Shown: piece after piece, positions 9,801 to 16,791 of the stretch
How the letters are laid out: the number at the start of each line of letters is the position of its first letter
Numbering within the stretch: the first letter of the stretch is position 1
Source: CAYSRC01 sp964446385
GTDB taxonomy: Bacteria; Bacillota; Clostridia; Oscillospirales; Ruminococcaceae
Direction: 5' to 3'
DNA: 64,000 bases
Assembly (NCBI GenBank): GCA_964446385.1
Contig: CAYUOH010000005.1
Location: 1-64,000, forward strand
The notes under the pieces: generated by a model
What the model was told of the DNA's origin: nothing
Database searches by the model: none
The model's input: the letters and a program-made list of their open reading frames with translations, nothing else
Program-made: the position numbers and the translations under genes

Positions 9801-10013
9801 TTCAGCATTTAAGGAAACAGAATATGTATCAACTACAGGCTCTGTAAACGTGTCATCATCCGGTTCAATCTGTTTATCGCAAAAGCCGTCTGTTTCCGAA
9901 ATAATCGCATTATCAGTTTCGGGTATCTTATTATCTTCCAGTGCGCCCACAAACGGAAACACGGAAATCAGCATTACTATTGATAAAAGCAACACACATG
10001 CTTTTTTCAACAT
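6846..10013 (-). CDS. large secreted transglutaminase-like / LRR / Ig-like surface protein
   Basis: 1055 aa with a Sec signal peptide (about 1-25). A transglutaminase-like core has an apparently complete triad: Cys359 (CEGYSRAF), His385 (SHMWN) and Asp400 (VDCTWDDT). BspA-type leucine-rich repeats (IGKYAFFGCG, IDESAFEGCSS) lie at about 490-560. A Big_2 bacterial Ig-like domain (VEGISITNG...GTATVKATS) spans about 626-712. Two paired-Cys modules (CSGCG, CEKCG) lie at about 717-796, and about 255 C-terminal residues are not recognised. There is no LPXTG motif and no clear C-terminal anchor. It is the first gene of the surface operon; the ATG has GCGAGG 7 bases upstream, with AT-rich -10-like sequences (TATAAT) within 60 bases. 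It probably acts as a cross-linking enzyme, protease or adhesin at the cell surface. Domains are visible; substrate and role are inference. Confidence 0.88.
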   Translation of the reverse strand: MLKKACVLLLSIVMLISVFPFVGALEDNKIPETDNAIISETDGFCDKQIEPDDDTFTEPVVDTYSVSLNAENNEINSDSVTDEVKTLTANEEPDTSGTVNGSYIYFSVLDDPRDDVLIEEPPTEYSVLYEEKTLFYSSRLSLPAGSFRYADQLSGREVDIYNLLESDESIAKYHESNPDNSKVVIAETYTFSNSGASVSDKEIEFETYRDSVYSMIRKAMSAFDFDHPEIFWTCGISYTVAKPEITASMNSMSIEFRMQFPYCWPSERNLANDEASFNNVIDNLVSDMQTKVDTFHQLEYLHNWILTNNSYNYDANDHPVLAGYIEIRKDIEGKDTQWVVNCTPWSAAGALLNDFSPVCEGYSRAFQLICQRVGIPCAPVVGNSHMWNYVKCGEYWYAVDCTWDDTGASVGMYNYFLVGSSDNSFVSQHTSGPHYNISFAYPSIVSNTKGGACGSNTYWKILNDGCLYIYGSGAMNDYTLDSQPWYSYKGEITAISIGGDITNIGKYAFFGCGYAENVFLGEGIEIIDESAFEGCSSISTLLIPASVKSINPYAFALSKSLYSEFSVTFLGNCVDSFGTYVIKKYAFESVNGTAYYSKRNTTWTSDRINELQTSITQLDWINIPIPVEGISITNGDSAVQKGSTLQLYISFTPTDCDNNDAESDVLWSVDSNNIVSVDFYGLVTALDCGTATVKATSTENDSVYTTVTISVPHILSHVEGKEKTCTTEGVIEHWKCSGCGKSFSDESGTNPIIAVIPAGHISPVDDPAVPATFESTGLTAGSHCEKCGETIVAQVVTDILIGLAAFTPATGFDDTKPVMFDGVSYMAEKNPDGTYTVEFHEETQYSQMTTYKYNDSGVPTGMSLWILTRDDNLKYTATPVQELDDLLTYHGFSIRITGKTGIRFKTGIDVQKRAQLLTAEGLNGWQLVEYGTLNMTDYNYEKYPCVKDGEKVSSGRAYFNDSGKIYDYVLETVAGRYRYASVLTPIPIEHYKTEFVFRGYIVLTKGGQTYTFYGPVVYKSMYELAGQVMGQYALTRGAVYDYAEKIRDDADAYIA

Positions 10014-10065
10014 TTATAAACCTCGCAGAAAGTTTATATAATTATAAGAATATCATTATACAATA

Positions 10066-10106
10066 TAAAATAAACAAAAAAAAGACCGGCTAAAAGGCCG
10101 GTCTTT
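10066..10106 (-). terminator. intrinsic terminator of rpmE
   Basis: 10-bp perfect stem AAAGACCGGC/GCCGGTCTTT with a 6-base loop. In the minus direction it is followed by a T-rich run (10066-10080). It separates rpmE from the downstream surface operon. Confidence 0.9.
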
Positions 10107-10131
10107 GTATTCGGTATAAGTACGTAAACAA

Positions 10132-10332
10132 TCAGTCAAGATTAAAGCGTTTCTTGAACCTGTCTACACGGCCGCCGGTATCGACGAGCTTCTGCTTGCC
10201 GGTATAGAAGGGGTGGCACTTGGAACAAATTTCAACGCGGATATCTTTACGGGTGGATTTGGTGTGGATAACCTCACCGCATGCACAGGTAATTGTGGCG
10301 TCCTCATACTTAGGATGTATACCTACCTTCAT
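10132..10332 (-). CDS. rpmE: 50S ribosomal protein L31, zinc-binding (C+) form
   Basis: 66-aa L31 of the large ribosomal subunit. Zn ligands are visible as TCACGE and CSKCHP, so this is the C+ zinc-containing type rather than the Cys-less form made under zinc starvation. The ends MKVGIHPKY and GGRVDRFKKRF are characteristic. The start is the ATG at 10332, preceded by AGAGGTG at the right distance; an upstream in-frame GTG is part of that SD. It is monocistronic, with an intrinsic terminator right after it. Confidence 0.97.
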   Translation of the reverse strand: MKVGIHPKYEDATITCACGEVIHTKSTRKDIRVEICSKCHPFYTGKQKLVDTGGRVDRFKKRFNLD

Positions 10333-10401
10333 CAAATTCACCTCTTTCTGTTTAACAATTGCCTAAAGATAATACCATACTGATATTATATTTGCAACAG
10401 T

Positions 10402-12108
10402 TTATTTTACCATTTTTTCTGCAGCGAAGGCGACCTCGTCAAGTAGCGTAATGGCGGCCTTTTCGGACTCCGCACGGACAGTAATGTAAACTTTCATCTT
10501 GGGTTCGGTACCGCTGGGGCGAATAATTAAGCGTATTCCCTTTTCAAGGCCAAGCTCCAGAACATCAGATGAAGGAAGTTCAATATTTTCACTCTTTCCA
10601 TCTGAAGATCTAATACCGCTACGGTAATCGGAAACAAACTTTACGGTATAGCCGGCAACTTTGTTCGGAGGGCATGCAAACAGCGAATCCATTATTCCGT
10701 TCATTTCTGTAATGCCGTTCAATCCGTCAAAAGAAATGCTGATAACCTTGTCTCTGTAATAACCGAATTCCTTGTAGAGAGAATCCAGAAGCTGAACAAT
10801 CGAAATACCCTTTGATTTGTTGTAAGCACATAGTTCACACATCATCATTGCAGCAAAGACGGCGTCTTTGTCACGACAGTAGCTGCCCGAAAGGTATCCG
10901 CAACTTTCTTCAAACCCGAAGATAAAGCGGTTTTCCTGTCCTTTCTGTTCCAGCCTGAGAATCTGATCACCAATCCATTTAAATCCGGTAAGAGTTTTAA
11001 CAAGCTGCACACCATATTTTGCAGCAACAAGATCAGCCATTGGTGTAGATACAATACTGCGGACCGCAACAGGATTTTCGGGCATGGTATGCCTGTCACG
11101 CCGGGCATGGGCAATATACTGCAGAAGCAGTATGCCGACTTCGTTTCCTGTTAAAATTCGGTACCCTTTTCCGTCCCGGATAGCTACACCAAGTCTGTCT
11201 GCGTCCGGATCGGTAGCAAGAAACAGTTCCGCGTCGGTTTCAGCACATAAATTCAGTCCGAGCTGCAACGCTGCTTTTGTCTCCGGATTAGGGTAGGTAC
11301 ATGTCGGGAATGCTCCGTCGGGGAACTCCTGGGGCTTAACTATGTTTATATCCTTAATTCCCATCTGATTCAGGACATGAAGGACCGGTTCCCTTCCTGT
11401 TCCATTCAAAGGGGAATAAACAAGCCTTATGGGATTATCACGGCAGATTCCCAGATTCAGCATCTGCGCCGAAACTGCGGCATAATAGTCATTCAGAACA
11501 TCTTCGGAAACGTACTGTATCGCACCTGAAGCCATAGCGCAATCAAAATCTGTTGTCTTTACTCCGCTAAAGATATCGGTAGCCTGAATATTCCTGAAAA
11601 CGTCATCAGCCGCCTCGGTGGTCATCTGACAACCGTCAGAACCGTATGCTTTGTAGCCGTTATATTCCGCAGGATTGTGGCTGGCGGTAATCATTATGCC
11701 GGCTGCACAGCTCAAACGGCGAACCGTAAAGGAAAGAATAGGCGTCGGCATCAGTCTCTTATACAGATAAACCTTTATACCGTTGGCCGCAAGAACAGAG
11801 GCGCTTTCGCGGGCAAATTCGACAGAGAAATGTCTCGAATCATATGCTATCGCTACAGAACCGCCGCCTAACGAGGTAACGTAATCCGCAAGTCCTTGAG
11901 TGGCCTGACGCACGGTAAATTCGTTCATCCTGTTGCTTCCTGCTCCCAGAATTCCGCGGAGGCCGGCAGTGCCGAATTCCAGAGACTTTGCGAAACGGGA
12001 CTGAATTTCCTCATCATTTCCGGAAATACCCGTAAGCTCGTTTTTTAGATCTCCTTCAGGAAGACAATCCTTCCACCGGTTATATTTTTCTGCATATTCT
12101 GCTGACAT
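10402..12108 (-). CDS. phosphoglucomutase / phosphomannomutase family enzyme
   Basis: 568-aa alpha-D-phosphohexomutase interconverting hexose 1- and 6-phosphates through a phosphoserine intermediate. Phosphoserine loop: TASHNPAEYNG. Metal-binding loop: DPDADRLG. Sugar-binding loop: GFEESCGYLSG. Phosphate-binding loop near the C-terminus: RPSGTEPKMKVY. All four motifs are intact. Length and N-terminus (YNRWKDCLPEGDLKNEL) fit the long PgcA-type enzymes of Firmicutes, which supply glucose 1-phosphate for glycan and glycolipid synthesis. Substrate preference (Glc versus Man) cannot be read from the motifs. It is followed 70 bases later by rpmE. Confidence 0.93.
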   Translation of the reverse strand: MSAEYAEKYNRWKDCLPEGDLKNELTGISGNDEEIQSRFAKSLEFGTAGLRGILGAGSNRMNEFTVRQATQGLADYVTSLGGGSVAIAYDSRHFSVEFARESASVLAANGIKVYLYKRLMPTPILSFTVRRLSCAAGIMITASHNPAEYNGYKAYGSDGCQMTTEAADDVFRNIQATDIFSGVKTTDFDCAMASGAIQYVSEDVLNDYYAAVSAQMLNLGICRDNPIRLVYSPLNGTGREPVLHVLNQMGIKDINIVKPQEFPDGAFPTCTYPNPETKAALQLGLNLCAETDAELFLATDPDADRLGVAIRDGKGYRILTGNEVGILLLQYIAHARRDRHTMPENPVAVRSIVSTPMADLVAAKYGVQLVKTLTGFKWIGDQILRLEQKGQENRFIFGFEESCGYLSGSYCRDKDAVFAAMMMCELCAYNKSKGISIVQLLDSLYKEFGYYRDKVISISFDGLNGITEMNGIMDSLFACPPNKVAGYTVKFVSDYRSGIRSSDGKSENIELPSSDVLELGLEKGIRLIIRPSGTEPKMKVYITVRAESEKAAITLLDEVAFAAEKMVK

Positions 12109-12137
12109 GATAAATCCCCTTTATTAACAATCATGAA

Positions 12138-12854
12138 TTACAGCTGTTCGAAAACAGTGTCTATGCTTTTATGTATAAGTATATCTGCGGTATTATCTGA
12201 AAGTGTTGGTGACATATTGATAATAGCGACCTTTGCATCCGGTTTCAAATAGTTAATAAACCCTGCGGCAGGATATACCGAAAGCGATGTGCCTCCGATA
12301 ATCAGAAGGTCGCATTTTGAAATGTAATTCACTGCTCTTTGAATATCATCAGAATTTAATGATTCTTCGTACAGAACCACATCAGGCTTGACAATTCCTC
12401 CGCATTCGCAGTAAGGGATATCTTCCGCGGCGGTAATGTAGTCTAGATTAAAAGACCTTCCGCATTTCATGCAATGGTTCCGATGTATTGAGCCGTGGAG
12501 CTCAATAACATTTTTCGAACCTGCTGCGGAATGCAGTCCATCGATATTCTGAGTAACAACAGCATCCATCATTCCTTCGGCTTCTAGTCGTGCCACCGCG
12601 GTATGGGAGGCATTGGGCCTTGCGTCAGGATAAACCATTTTGTCCCTGTAAAAGCGATAAAACTCCGACGGCATCCTGCTGAAAAAGGAGTGGCTGATAA
12701 TTGACTCGGGCGGGTATTTGTATTTCATGTTGTAAAGGCCGTCCTGACTTCGGAAGTCAGGAATACCGCTTGGTACAGAAACGCCTGCACCGCCGAAGAA
12801 AACATTGCTTCCTCCGCAACGGATAAGTCCCCTGAGTCTCTTGATTTCGTCGAT
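12138..12854 (-). CDS. Sir2-family NAD-dependent protein deacylase, apparent ATC start
   Basis: Bacterial sirtuin removing acyl groups from lysines with NAD+. Starting at the ATC codon at 12854-12852 gives 238 aa. The sequence then begins xDEIKRLRGLIRCGGSNVFF and holds the NAD-binding GGAGVS, GIPDFRS and TQNIDGLH motifs, catalytic His in ELHGS, and Zn ligands CMKCG and CEC. The first ATG (12728) would remove the whole NAD-binding GAG/PDFRS region, so it cannot be the true start. An in-frame TGA lies just upstream, and the only codon well placed after the GAGGTG ribosome binding site (5 bases) is ATC. No in-frame ATG, GTG or TTG exists in between. Either initiation is near-cognate, or ATG mutated to ATC, or there is a base error. 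Its substrate is unknown. Confidence 0.85.
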   Translation of the reverse strand: MDEIKRLRGLIRCGGSNVFFGGAGVSVPSGIPDFRSQDGLYNMKYKYPPESIISHSFFSRMPSEFYRFYRDKMVYPDARPNASHTAVARLEAEGMMDAVVTQNIDGLHSAAGSKNVIELHGSIHRNHCMKCGRSFNLDYITAAEDIPYCECGGIVKPDVVLYEESLNSDDIQRAVNYISKCDLLIIGGTSLSVYPAAGFINYLKPDAKVAIINMSPTLSDNTADILIHKSIDTVFEQL

Positions 12855-12889
12855 ACTATCACCTCATTTTAAGTATTATAAACCCGTAT

Positions 12890-12917
12890 TTGAAACTGTT
12901 CAAATATAGAATATAAT
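12890..12917 (+). promoter_or_regulatory. sigma-A-type promoter for aldehyde dehydrogenase
   Basis: TTGAAA at 12890-12895 and TATAAT at 12912-12917 with a 16-base spacer, about 29 bases before the start codon. It lies in the 90-base gap shared with the divergent sirtuin gene. Confidence 0.75.
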
Positions 12918-12945
12918 ATGCATAAATCTATGTTCAGGAGTTGGT

Positions 12946-14364
12946 ATGAAACACACATCCGAAACAATCCGGGAAATCATTGAAAAACAGAGGACCTTCT
13001 TCAAAACCGGATTTACTCTTGATCTTAATACACGTATAAAATTTCTGAAAGAACTAAAAAATGCTGTCATCACCTCCGAAAATGAGCTGGAAGACGCTCT
13101 GGCTACAGATCTAGGCCGCAGCAATTTCGAAGCTTATCTTTGCGATATTGGTCCTGTAATCGCCGAAATAAACGAAGCCATTCACGGTCTTCGAAAATGG
13201 GCGCGCCCGGAAACCCATCTCAGCGGCATAATGTGTTTTCCCAGTATTTTCACCCAGATATATAAAGTACCCTACGGAGTAACGCTGGTTATCAGCCCCT
13301 TCAATTTTCCGGTTTTACTAACGCTTGGCGTTCTTGCTGCCGCTGTTGGCGGAGGCAACACCGCGATTATAAAAGCGAGCAGTAAATCCTCAGCATGTAC
13401 TGCCACACTAGCGAAGATAATTGCGAACGTATTCCCGCCTGAATATGTAACGGTAATAGCCGGTGGGCACGATGTAGCGGATCTCTGCCTGTCCCAGCGT
13501 TTTGACAAAATTTTCTACACAGGCTCTACTGCGGTGGCAAAGCATATTCTATCCGTGGCTGCAAACAATATCACGCCGGTGGCGCTGGAACTCGGCGGTG
13601 AAAACGGTAACTGGTGCATCATACGTAAAGACGCCGATATCAGAGACGCAGCTAAAAAAATAGCCTTTTTCAAGCTATGCAACAGTGGGCAGATATGTAT
13701 CAATATCAATCAGATTGCCGTAGCAGACAGTATAGCCGACAGCTTTATTGAAGAACTGAAGACGGCGTTTACGTCCATGATAGGAAACAATGCTTTTGAA
13801 AATGAAGAGTATCCCCGCCTGGTAACTTCATCGGCATATAAAAGGTGTGAAGATGAAGCCGAAGCGTACCGTGATCGGATAGTTTACGGCGGTAAAGGGA
13901 ATCCAGAAAAGCAGAAATATTCTCCAACAATTATTTATCCGGTTGACGTTAATGAGGATATAGTAAAACACGAGCTTTTCAATCCTCTTCTACCTGTTGT
14001 TCCGTTCAAAGATACTGATATTGACTGTCTCCTTGAAATAATTTCAGGGCGGGAACATCCTTTGGCGATGTATCTGTTTACACGAGACAAAAAATGGGCA
14101 AGAAAGGTTATGTCTTCCATGCAGTTCGGCGGGGGCTGCTTCAACGAGGTATGCGTTCAGTTGATGGTGAGAGGAGTTCCCTTCAACGGAACCGGGCATT
14201 CCGGAATGGGAGCTTATCATGGCGAATGGGGTTTTCGTGAGTTCACACATCCCCAGACAGTACTGTACGGAAGCGCAAAGTTCAATCTGAGCCTTCGCAA
14301 TCATCCCTACGGCGGAAAGCCCGGAGAAAAGAAACTGAAACTTCTCCGGTTTCTGGAAAAATAA
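12946..14364 (+). CDS. NAD(P)-dependent aldehyde dehydrogenase, ALDH3-like
   Basis: 472-aa enzyme oxidising aldehydes to carboxylates. Length, the N-terminal LKELKNAVITSENELEDAL helix region and the C-terminal GEWGFREFTHPQTVLYG resemble the ALDH3 / YwdH group. The catalytic Cys is in CNSGQICIN, the general-base Glu in LELGG and the cofactor-loop TGST in FYTGSTAVAK. The residues after LELGG are ENGNW rather than the usual KSP, a departure close to the active site. The SD CAGGAG is 7 bases before the ATG. It stands alone behind its own promoter, divergent from the sirtuin gene. Physiological aldehyde unknown. Confidence 0.92.
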   Translation: MKHTSETIREIIEKQRTFFKTGFTLDLNTRIKFLKELKNAVITSENELEDALATDLGRSNFEAYLCDIGPVIAEINEAIHGLRKWARPETHLSGIMCFPSIFTQIYKVPYGVTLVISPFNFPVLLTLGVLAAAVGGGNTAIIKASSKSSACTATLAKIIANVFPPEYVTVIAGGHDVADLCLSQRFDKIFYTGSTAVAKHILSVAANNITPVALELGGENGNWCIIRKDADIRDAAKKIAFFKLCNSGQICININQIAVADSIADSFIEELKTAFTSMIGNNAFENEEYPRLVTSSAYKRCEDEAEAYRDRIVYGGKGNPEKQKYSPTIIYPVDVNEDIVKHELFNPLLPVVPFKDTDIDCLLEIISGREHPLAMYLFTRDKKWARKVMSSMQFGGGCFNEVCVQLMVRGVPFNGTGHSGMGAYHGEWGFREFTHPQTVLYGSAKFNLSLRNHPYGGKPGEKKLKLLRFLEK

Positions 14365-14404
14365 ATTGCGTAACCTGCTGCATTATTTCATTTTTTAATG
14401 ATGT

Positions 14405-14433
14405 TTGACAAACACCTGTACGTCCGTTATAAT
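14405..14433 (+). promoter_or_regulatory. consensus sigma-A promoter of rpsF-ssb-rpsR
   Basis: Perfect TTGACA (14405-14410), a 17-base spacer and perfect TATAAT (14428-14433). Transcription would start near 14440, giving a leader of about 67 bases. Confidence 0.93.
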
Positions 14434-14439
14434 ATTGAG

Positions 14440-14500
14440 GCTTGCGCAGACGCAAGCTAATCCTTACCCGTCAAATCGGGTCACAAGTCCATAAGGAGGT
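14440..14500 (+). promoter_or_regulatory. structured rpsF leader, candidate S6:S18 autoregulatory RNA
   Basis: Two stems are visible: a perfect 7-bp hairpin GCTTGCG/CGCAAGC (14440-14457), and an outer pairing TCCTTA (14461-14466) with TAAGGA (14492-14497) enclosing CCCG/CGGG. The outer stem would tie up the AAGGAGG ribosome binding site. Many bacterial rpsF leaders bind the S6:S18 complex. Position and SD-sequestering fold fit, but I did not verify the consensus motif. Confidence 0.5.
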
Positions 14501-14506
14501 GTAATT

Positions 14507-14794
14507 ATGACAGTAAGCTACGAGACCATTATGATTCTGAATGCTTCCCTTGACGAAGAGGCTACCAAGGCACTTATCGCAAAATTCACAGACCTCATTT
14601 CAGCCAACGGAACTGTAGAATCAATCGATGAATGGGGCAAACGTAAGCTGGCGTACGAAATTGAAAAAGAGACAGAAGGTTATTATGTTCTTGTCAATTT
14701 CACCAGCAATCCCGAATTTCCCAAAGAGCTTGACCGTGTCTATCAGATTACTGATGGCATTCTTCGTACAATTATTTATCGCAAGCAGGCATAA
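14507..14794 (+). CDS. rpsF: 30S ribosomal protein S6
   Basis: 95-aa small-subunit protein that dimerises with S18 on the 16S platform. Characteristic YETIMILNASLDEE start and DEWGKRKLAYEIEKETEGYYVLVNF core, ending at the usual short tail. The ATG follows a strong AAGGAGGT SD. It is the first gene of the classical rpsF-ssb-rpsR operon, under a consensus promoter and a structured leader. Confidence 0.98.
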   Translation: MTVSYETIMILNASLDEEATKALIAKFTDLISANGTVESIDEWGKRKLAYEIEKETEGYYVLVNFTSNPEFPKELDRVYQITDGILRTIIYRKQA

Positions 14795-14809
14795 CAAGGA
14801 GAGGGTTTT

Positions 14810-15271
14810 ATGTTGAATCAAGTTGCCCTTATGGGTCGATTGACCGCAGAACCCGAATTGCGCCATACTACGTCCAACATTGCTGTAGCAAGTTTTACTC
14901 TTGCGGTTAACAAATCCTATGTTAAACAGGGTGCCGAAAGACAGACTGATTTTATTGATATTGTTGCATGGCGCAATACTGCAGAATTTATCTGCAAATA
15001 TTTCCACAAAGGTCAGATGATGGCCCTTGAAGGCTCCATCCAGACCAGCACATATACAGATCACGACGGAAACAGCCGTAAAAGATTTGAAGTGCTTGCA
15101 AACAATGTGTACTTTACCGAAAGTCGCAATCCCAACCAGAGCGGAGGTTATGCACCCTCTATCCCCCAGCCCGATTATTCTCCGGCTTCGCAGGACAACG
15201 CAGCATATTCCACGCCCTCCGGTAATGACGACTTTATAACATTAGATGACGACGACGATTTGCCGTTCTAA
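14810..15271 (+). CDS. ssb: single-stranded DNA-binding protein
   Basis: 153 aa. OB-fold at residues 1-110 (LNQVALMGRLTAEPELR, FTLAVNKSY, DFIDIVAWRNTAEF, GKGQ-like KGQMMALEGSIQTSTY), then a disordered Pro/Gln/Asn-rich linker, and the acidic tip DDDDLPF that recruits replication and repair partners. SD AAGGAG, start 15 bases after rpsF. The S6 and S18 genes on either side are the usual context for the housekeeping SSB. Confidence 0.98.
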   Translation: MLNQVALMGRLTAEPELRHTTSNIAVASFTLAVNKSYVKQGAERQTDFIDIVAWRNTAEFICKYFHKGQMMALEGSIQTSTYTDHDGNSRKRFEVLANNVYFTESRNPNQSGGYAPSIPQPDYSPASQDNAAYSTPSGNDDFITLDDDDDLPF

Positions 15272-15296
15272 TCAAACCAATTAAGGAGTTATTCAA

Positions 15297-15620
15297 ATGG
15301 ATAATACAGAAATCAGAGAGGGAGAGCGTGTTCAGGCCGAAGCACCCGCATCTGACAACGGGCAGCGTGCCCCTCGTACCGATCGCCCCATGAGAGGCGG
15401 TCAGCGTCCTCATCGTCGCAAGGTTTGCCAGTTCTGTGTTGACAGAACCCTCACCGTGATTGATTACAAGGATGCTGCCAGGCTTCGTAAATTCATCTCC
15501 GAGCGCGGCAAGATCATGCCCAGGCGTGTTACGGGCACATGTGCCGAGCATCAGCGTGAGCTGACCAGTGCTATCAAACGTGCACGTCAGATTGCTCTTC
15601 TACCCTACGTAAACGACTGA
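15297..15620 (+). CDS. rpsR: 30S ribosomal protein S18, with N-terminal extension and Zn-type Cys
   Basis: 107 aa, about 25-30 longer than usual because of a hydrophilic N-terminal tail (TEIREGERVQAEAPASDNGQ). The core is canonical (VIDYKDAARLRKFISERGKI, SAIKRARQIALLPY). CQFC in the first strand and TCAEHQ downstream make it a C+ zinc-ribbon type S18, matching the C+ L31 elsewhere in the window. It is the last gene of the operon, followed by a strong terminator. Confidence 0.97.
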   Translation: MDNTEIREGERVQAEAPASDNGQRAPRTDRPMRGGQRPHRRKVCQFCVDRTLTVIDYKDAARLRKFISERGKIMPRRVTGTCAEHQRELTSAIKRARQIALLPYVND

Positions 15621-15630
15621 TTTACTTAAT

Positions 15631-15666
15631 AAAAAAATCCCTGCCATTTTGGCAGGGATTTTTTGA
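15631..15666. terminator. bidirectional terminator between rpsR and the convergent URO-D gene
   Basis: Long stem AAAATCCCTGCCA/TGGCAGGGATTTT with a very short loop. An A-run on the left and a T-run on the right let it work on both strands. Confidence 0.93.
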
Positions 15667-15668
15667 TT

Positions 15669-16724
15669 TTACATATTGAGATAAAGCAGACGTGAATAGG
15701 TATACAACTCTTCAATGAAAGCGGTGGTAACGCGGCGGCTGCCCTCAATTCCGAGAACAGCAGGTTTTCCAGGCTTGCAGTATGTATCGGCAAACTTGCG
15801 GGCTTCGGCACGCTGTTCCTCTTCGGACAGCTCGCCAATATCGTTACGGTCTGGCCATACGCCAAGGATAATCTTGTCGCCGTAGTTTTCATAAAGAGCC
15901 TTGCAGTCATTCATGGGCTGGGGTTCCCAGTAGTCAAATCCGCCGTCGATATAGCACTGGATACGTTCTTCATTGTGTCCGCAGGAATGAAGGGATACGA
16001 AACGACCCTTGGAATGGATGTGGTCGGTAATTTTCTTCATCATGGGTACAAAAAATTTACGAGCAACTTCCTCGGAGAAGAAGGGAGCTTTTTGTGCACC
16101 CCAGTCGTCATGGATGTTGAAGCCGTCAAGCTGTGGGAAGTATTCGCAAAATTTGTCAACGAACTTGCAGCCCATCTTTGTGGTAGCTTCGAACAGCTCC
16201 TTAAGAGCATCCTCCTGATCCTCGTCAATAAGAGCCATAGCGGCGCCCATAAAATCCATAAATGAAATAAGACGCTCAAACCAGAATCCGTTAATAAAAG
16301 TGAACTCGCATGCAAATCTGGTGTCAATGGGGTTTGCGGCAACCATGCCTTCCCAATCCCAGGAATCAACATCGGGAATTTTTATTAAATTTTTCCAGTC
16401 GTTGGCATCCTCCATTGTCGGAGAACCGGGTCTTACAATAGAGCCTCCGGCTGTGGGAACATACTGCCATTGAATTCCGAAACAGTCGGTAATGTCTTCT
16501 GCATGACCTCTGCCAAGCTTGTTGTTGTACTCATCGGAAGCAAGGCCTCTTGAAAAATCGGAAAAAGAAGGCATCCAGCAGGGCTTTCTCTCAAAATAGG
16601 TTGCCTCTGTGTTACGGCGGGGAGTAACCGGAGTCTTTCTGACAACAATATCTCTGCCGAAACGGGCAGGAATAGTTTCAATTATCTCCAGCTCTTTAGG
16701 GGAAAATGAAAATTTTTGCATCAT
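15669..16724 (-). CDS. URO-D superfamily protein (methyltransferase-like), function unknown
   Basis: 351 aa when started at the ATG at 16724 (GGAG SD 7 bases upstream; the longer in-frame ORF would run back into the ROK gene without an SD). It belongs to the uroporphyrinogen decarboxylase / corrinoid methyltransferase superfamily: TIM-barrel motifs GFWFERLISFMDFMGA, DDWGAQKAPFFS, SLHSCGHN and GGFDYWEPQ. The H-x-C-G zinc motif of MtaA/MtbA-type methyltransferases is present. The later Cys (GCG) position reads LGIEGSRR, so a standard zinc site is not complete. True HemE is unlikely because there are no heme genes nearby. It ends an operon with a ROK kinase, suggesting a sugar or glycoside link (inference). 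Confidence 0.85.
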   Translation of the reverse strand: MMQKFSFSPKELEIIETIPARFGRDIVVRKTPVTPRRNTEATYFERKPCWMPSFSDFSRGLASDEYNNKLGRGHAEDITDCFGIQWQYVPTAGGSIVRPGSPTMEDANDWKNLIKIPDVDSWDWEGMVAANPIDTRFACEFTFINGFWFERLISFMDFMGAAMALIDEDQEDALKELFEATTKMGCKFVDKFCEYFPQLDGFNIHDDWGAQKAPFFSEEVARKFFVPMMKKITDHIHSKGRFVSLHSCGHNEERIQCYIDGGFDYWEPQPMNDCKALYENYGDKIILGVWPDRNDIGELSEEEQRAEARKFADTYCKPGKPAVLGIEGSRRVTTAFIEELYTYSRLLYLNM

Positions 16725-16791
16725 TGTGATTCTCCGTGTGATTTTGATATTTGAACTTTGTTTCCAACAAAAAATGTTCCGAATGAAAATG

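Noticed and set aside
12138..12728. Sirtuin started at the first ATG
   Set aside because: It would lose the GAG and PDFRS NAD-binding motifs, which are encoded in frame just upstream; an ATC start is more consistent.
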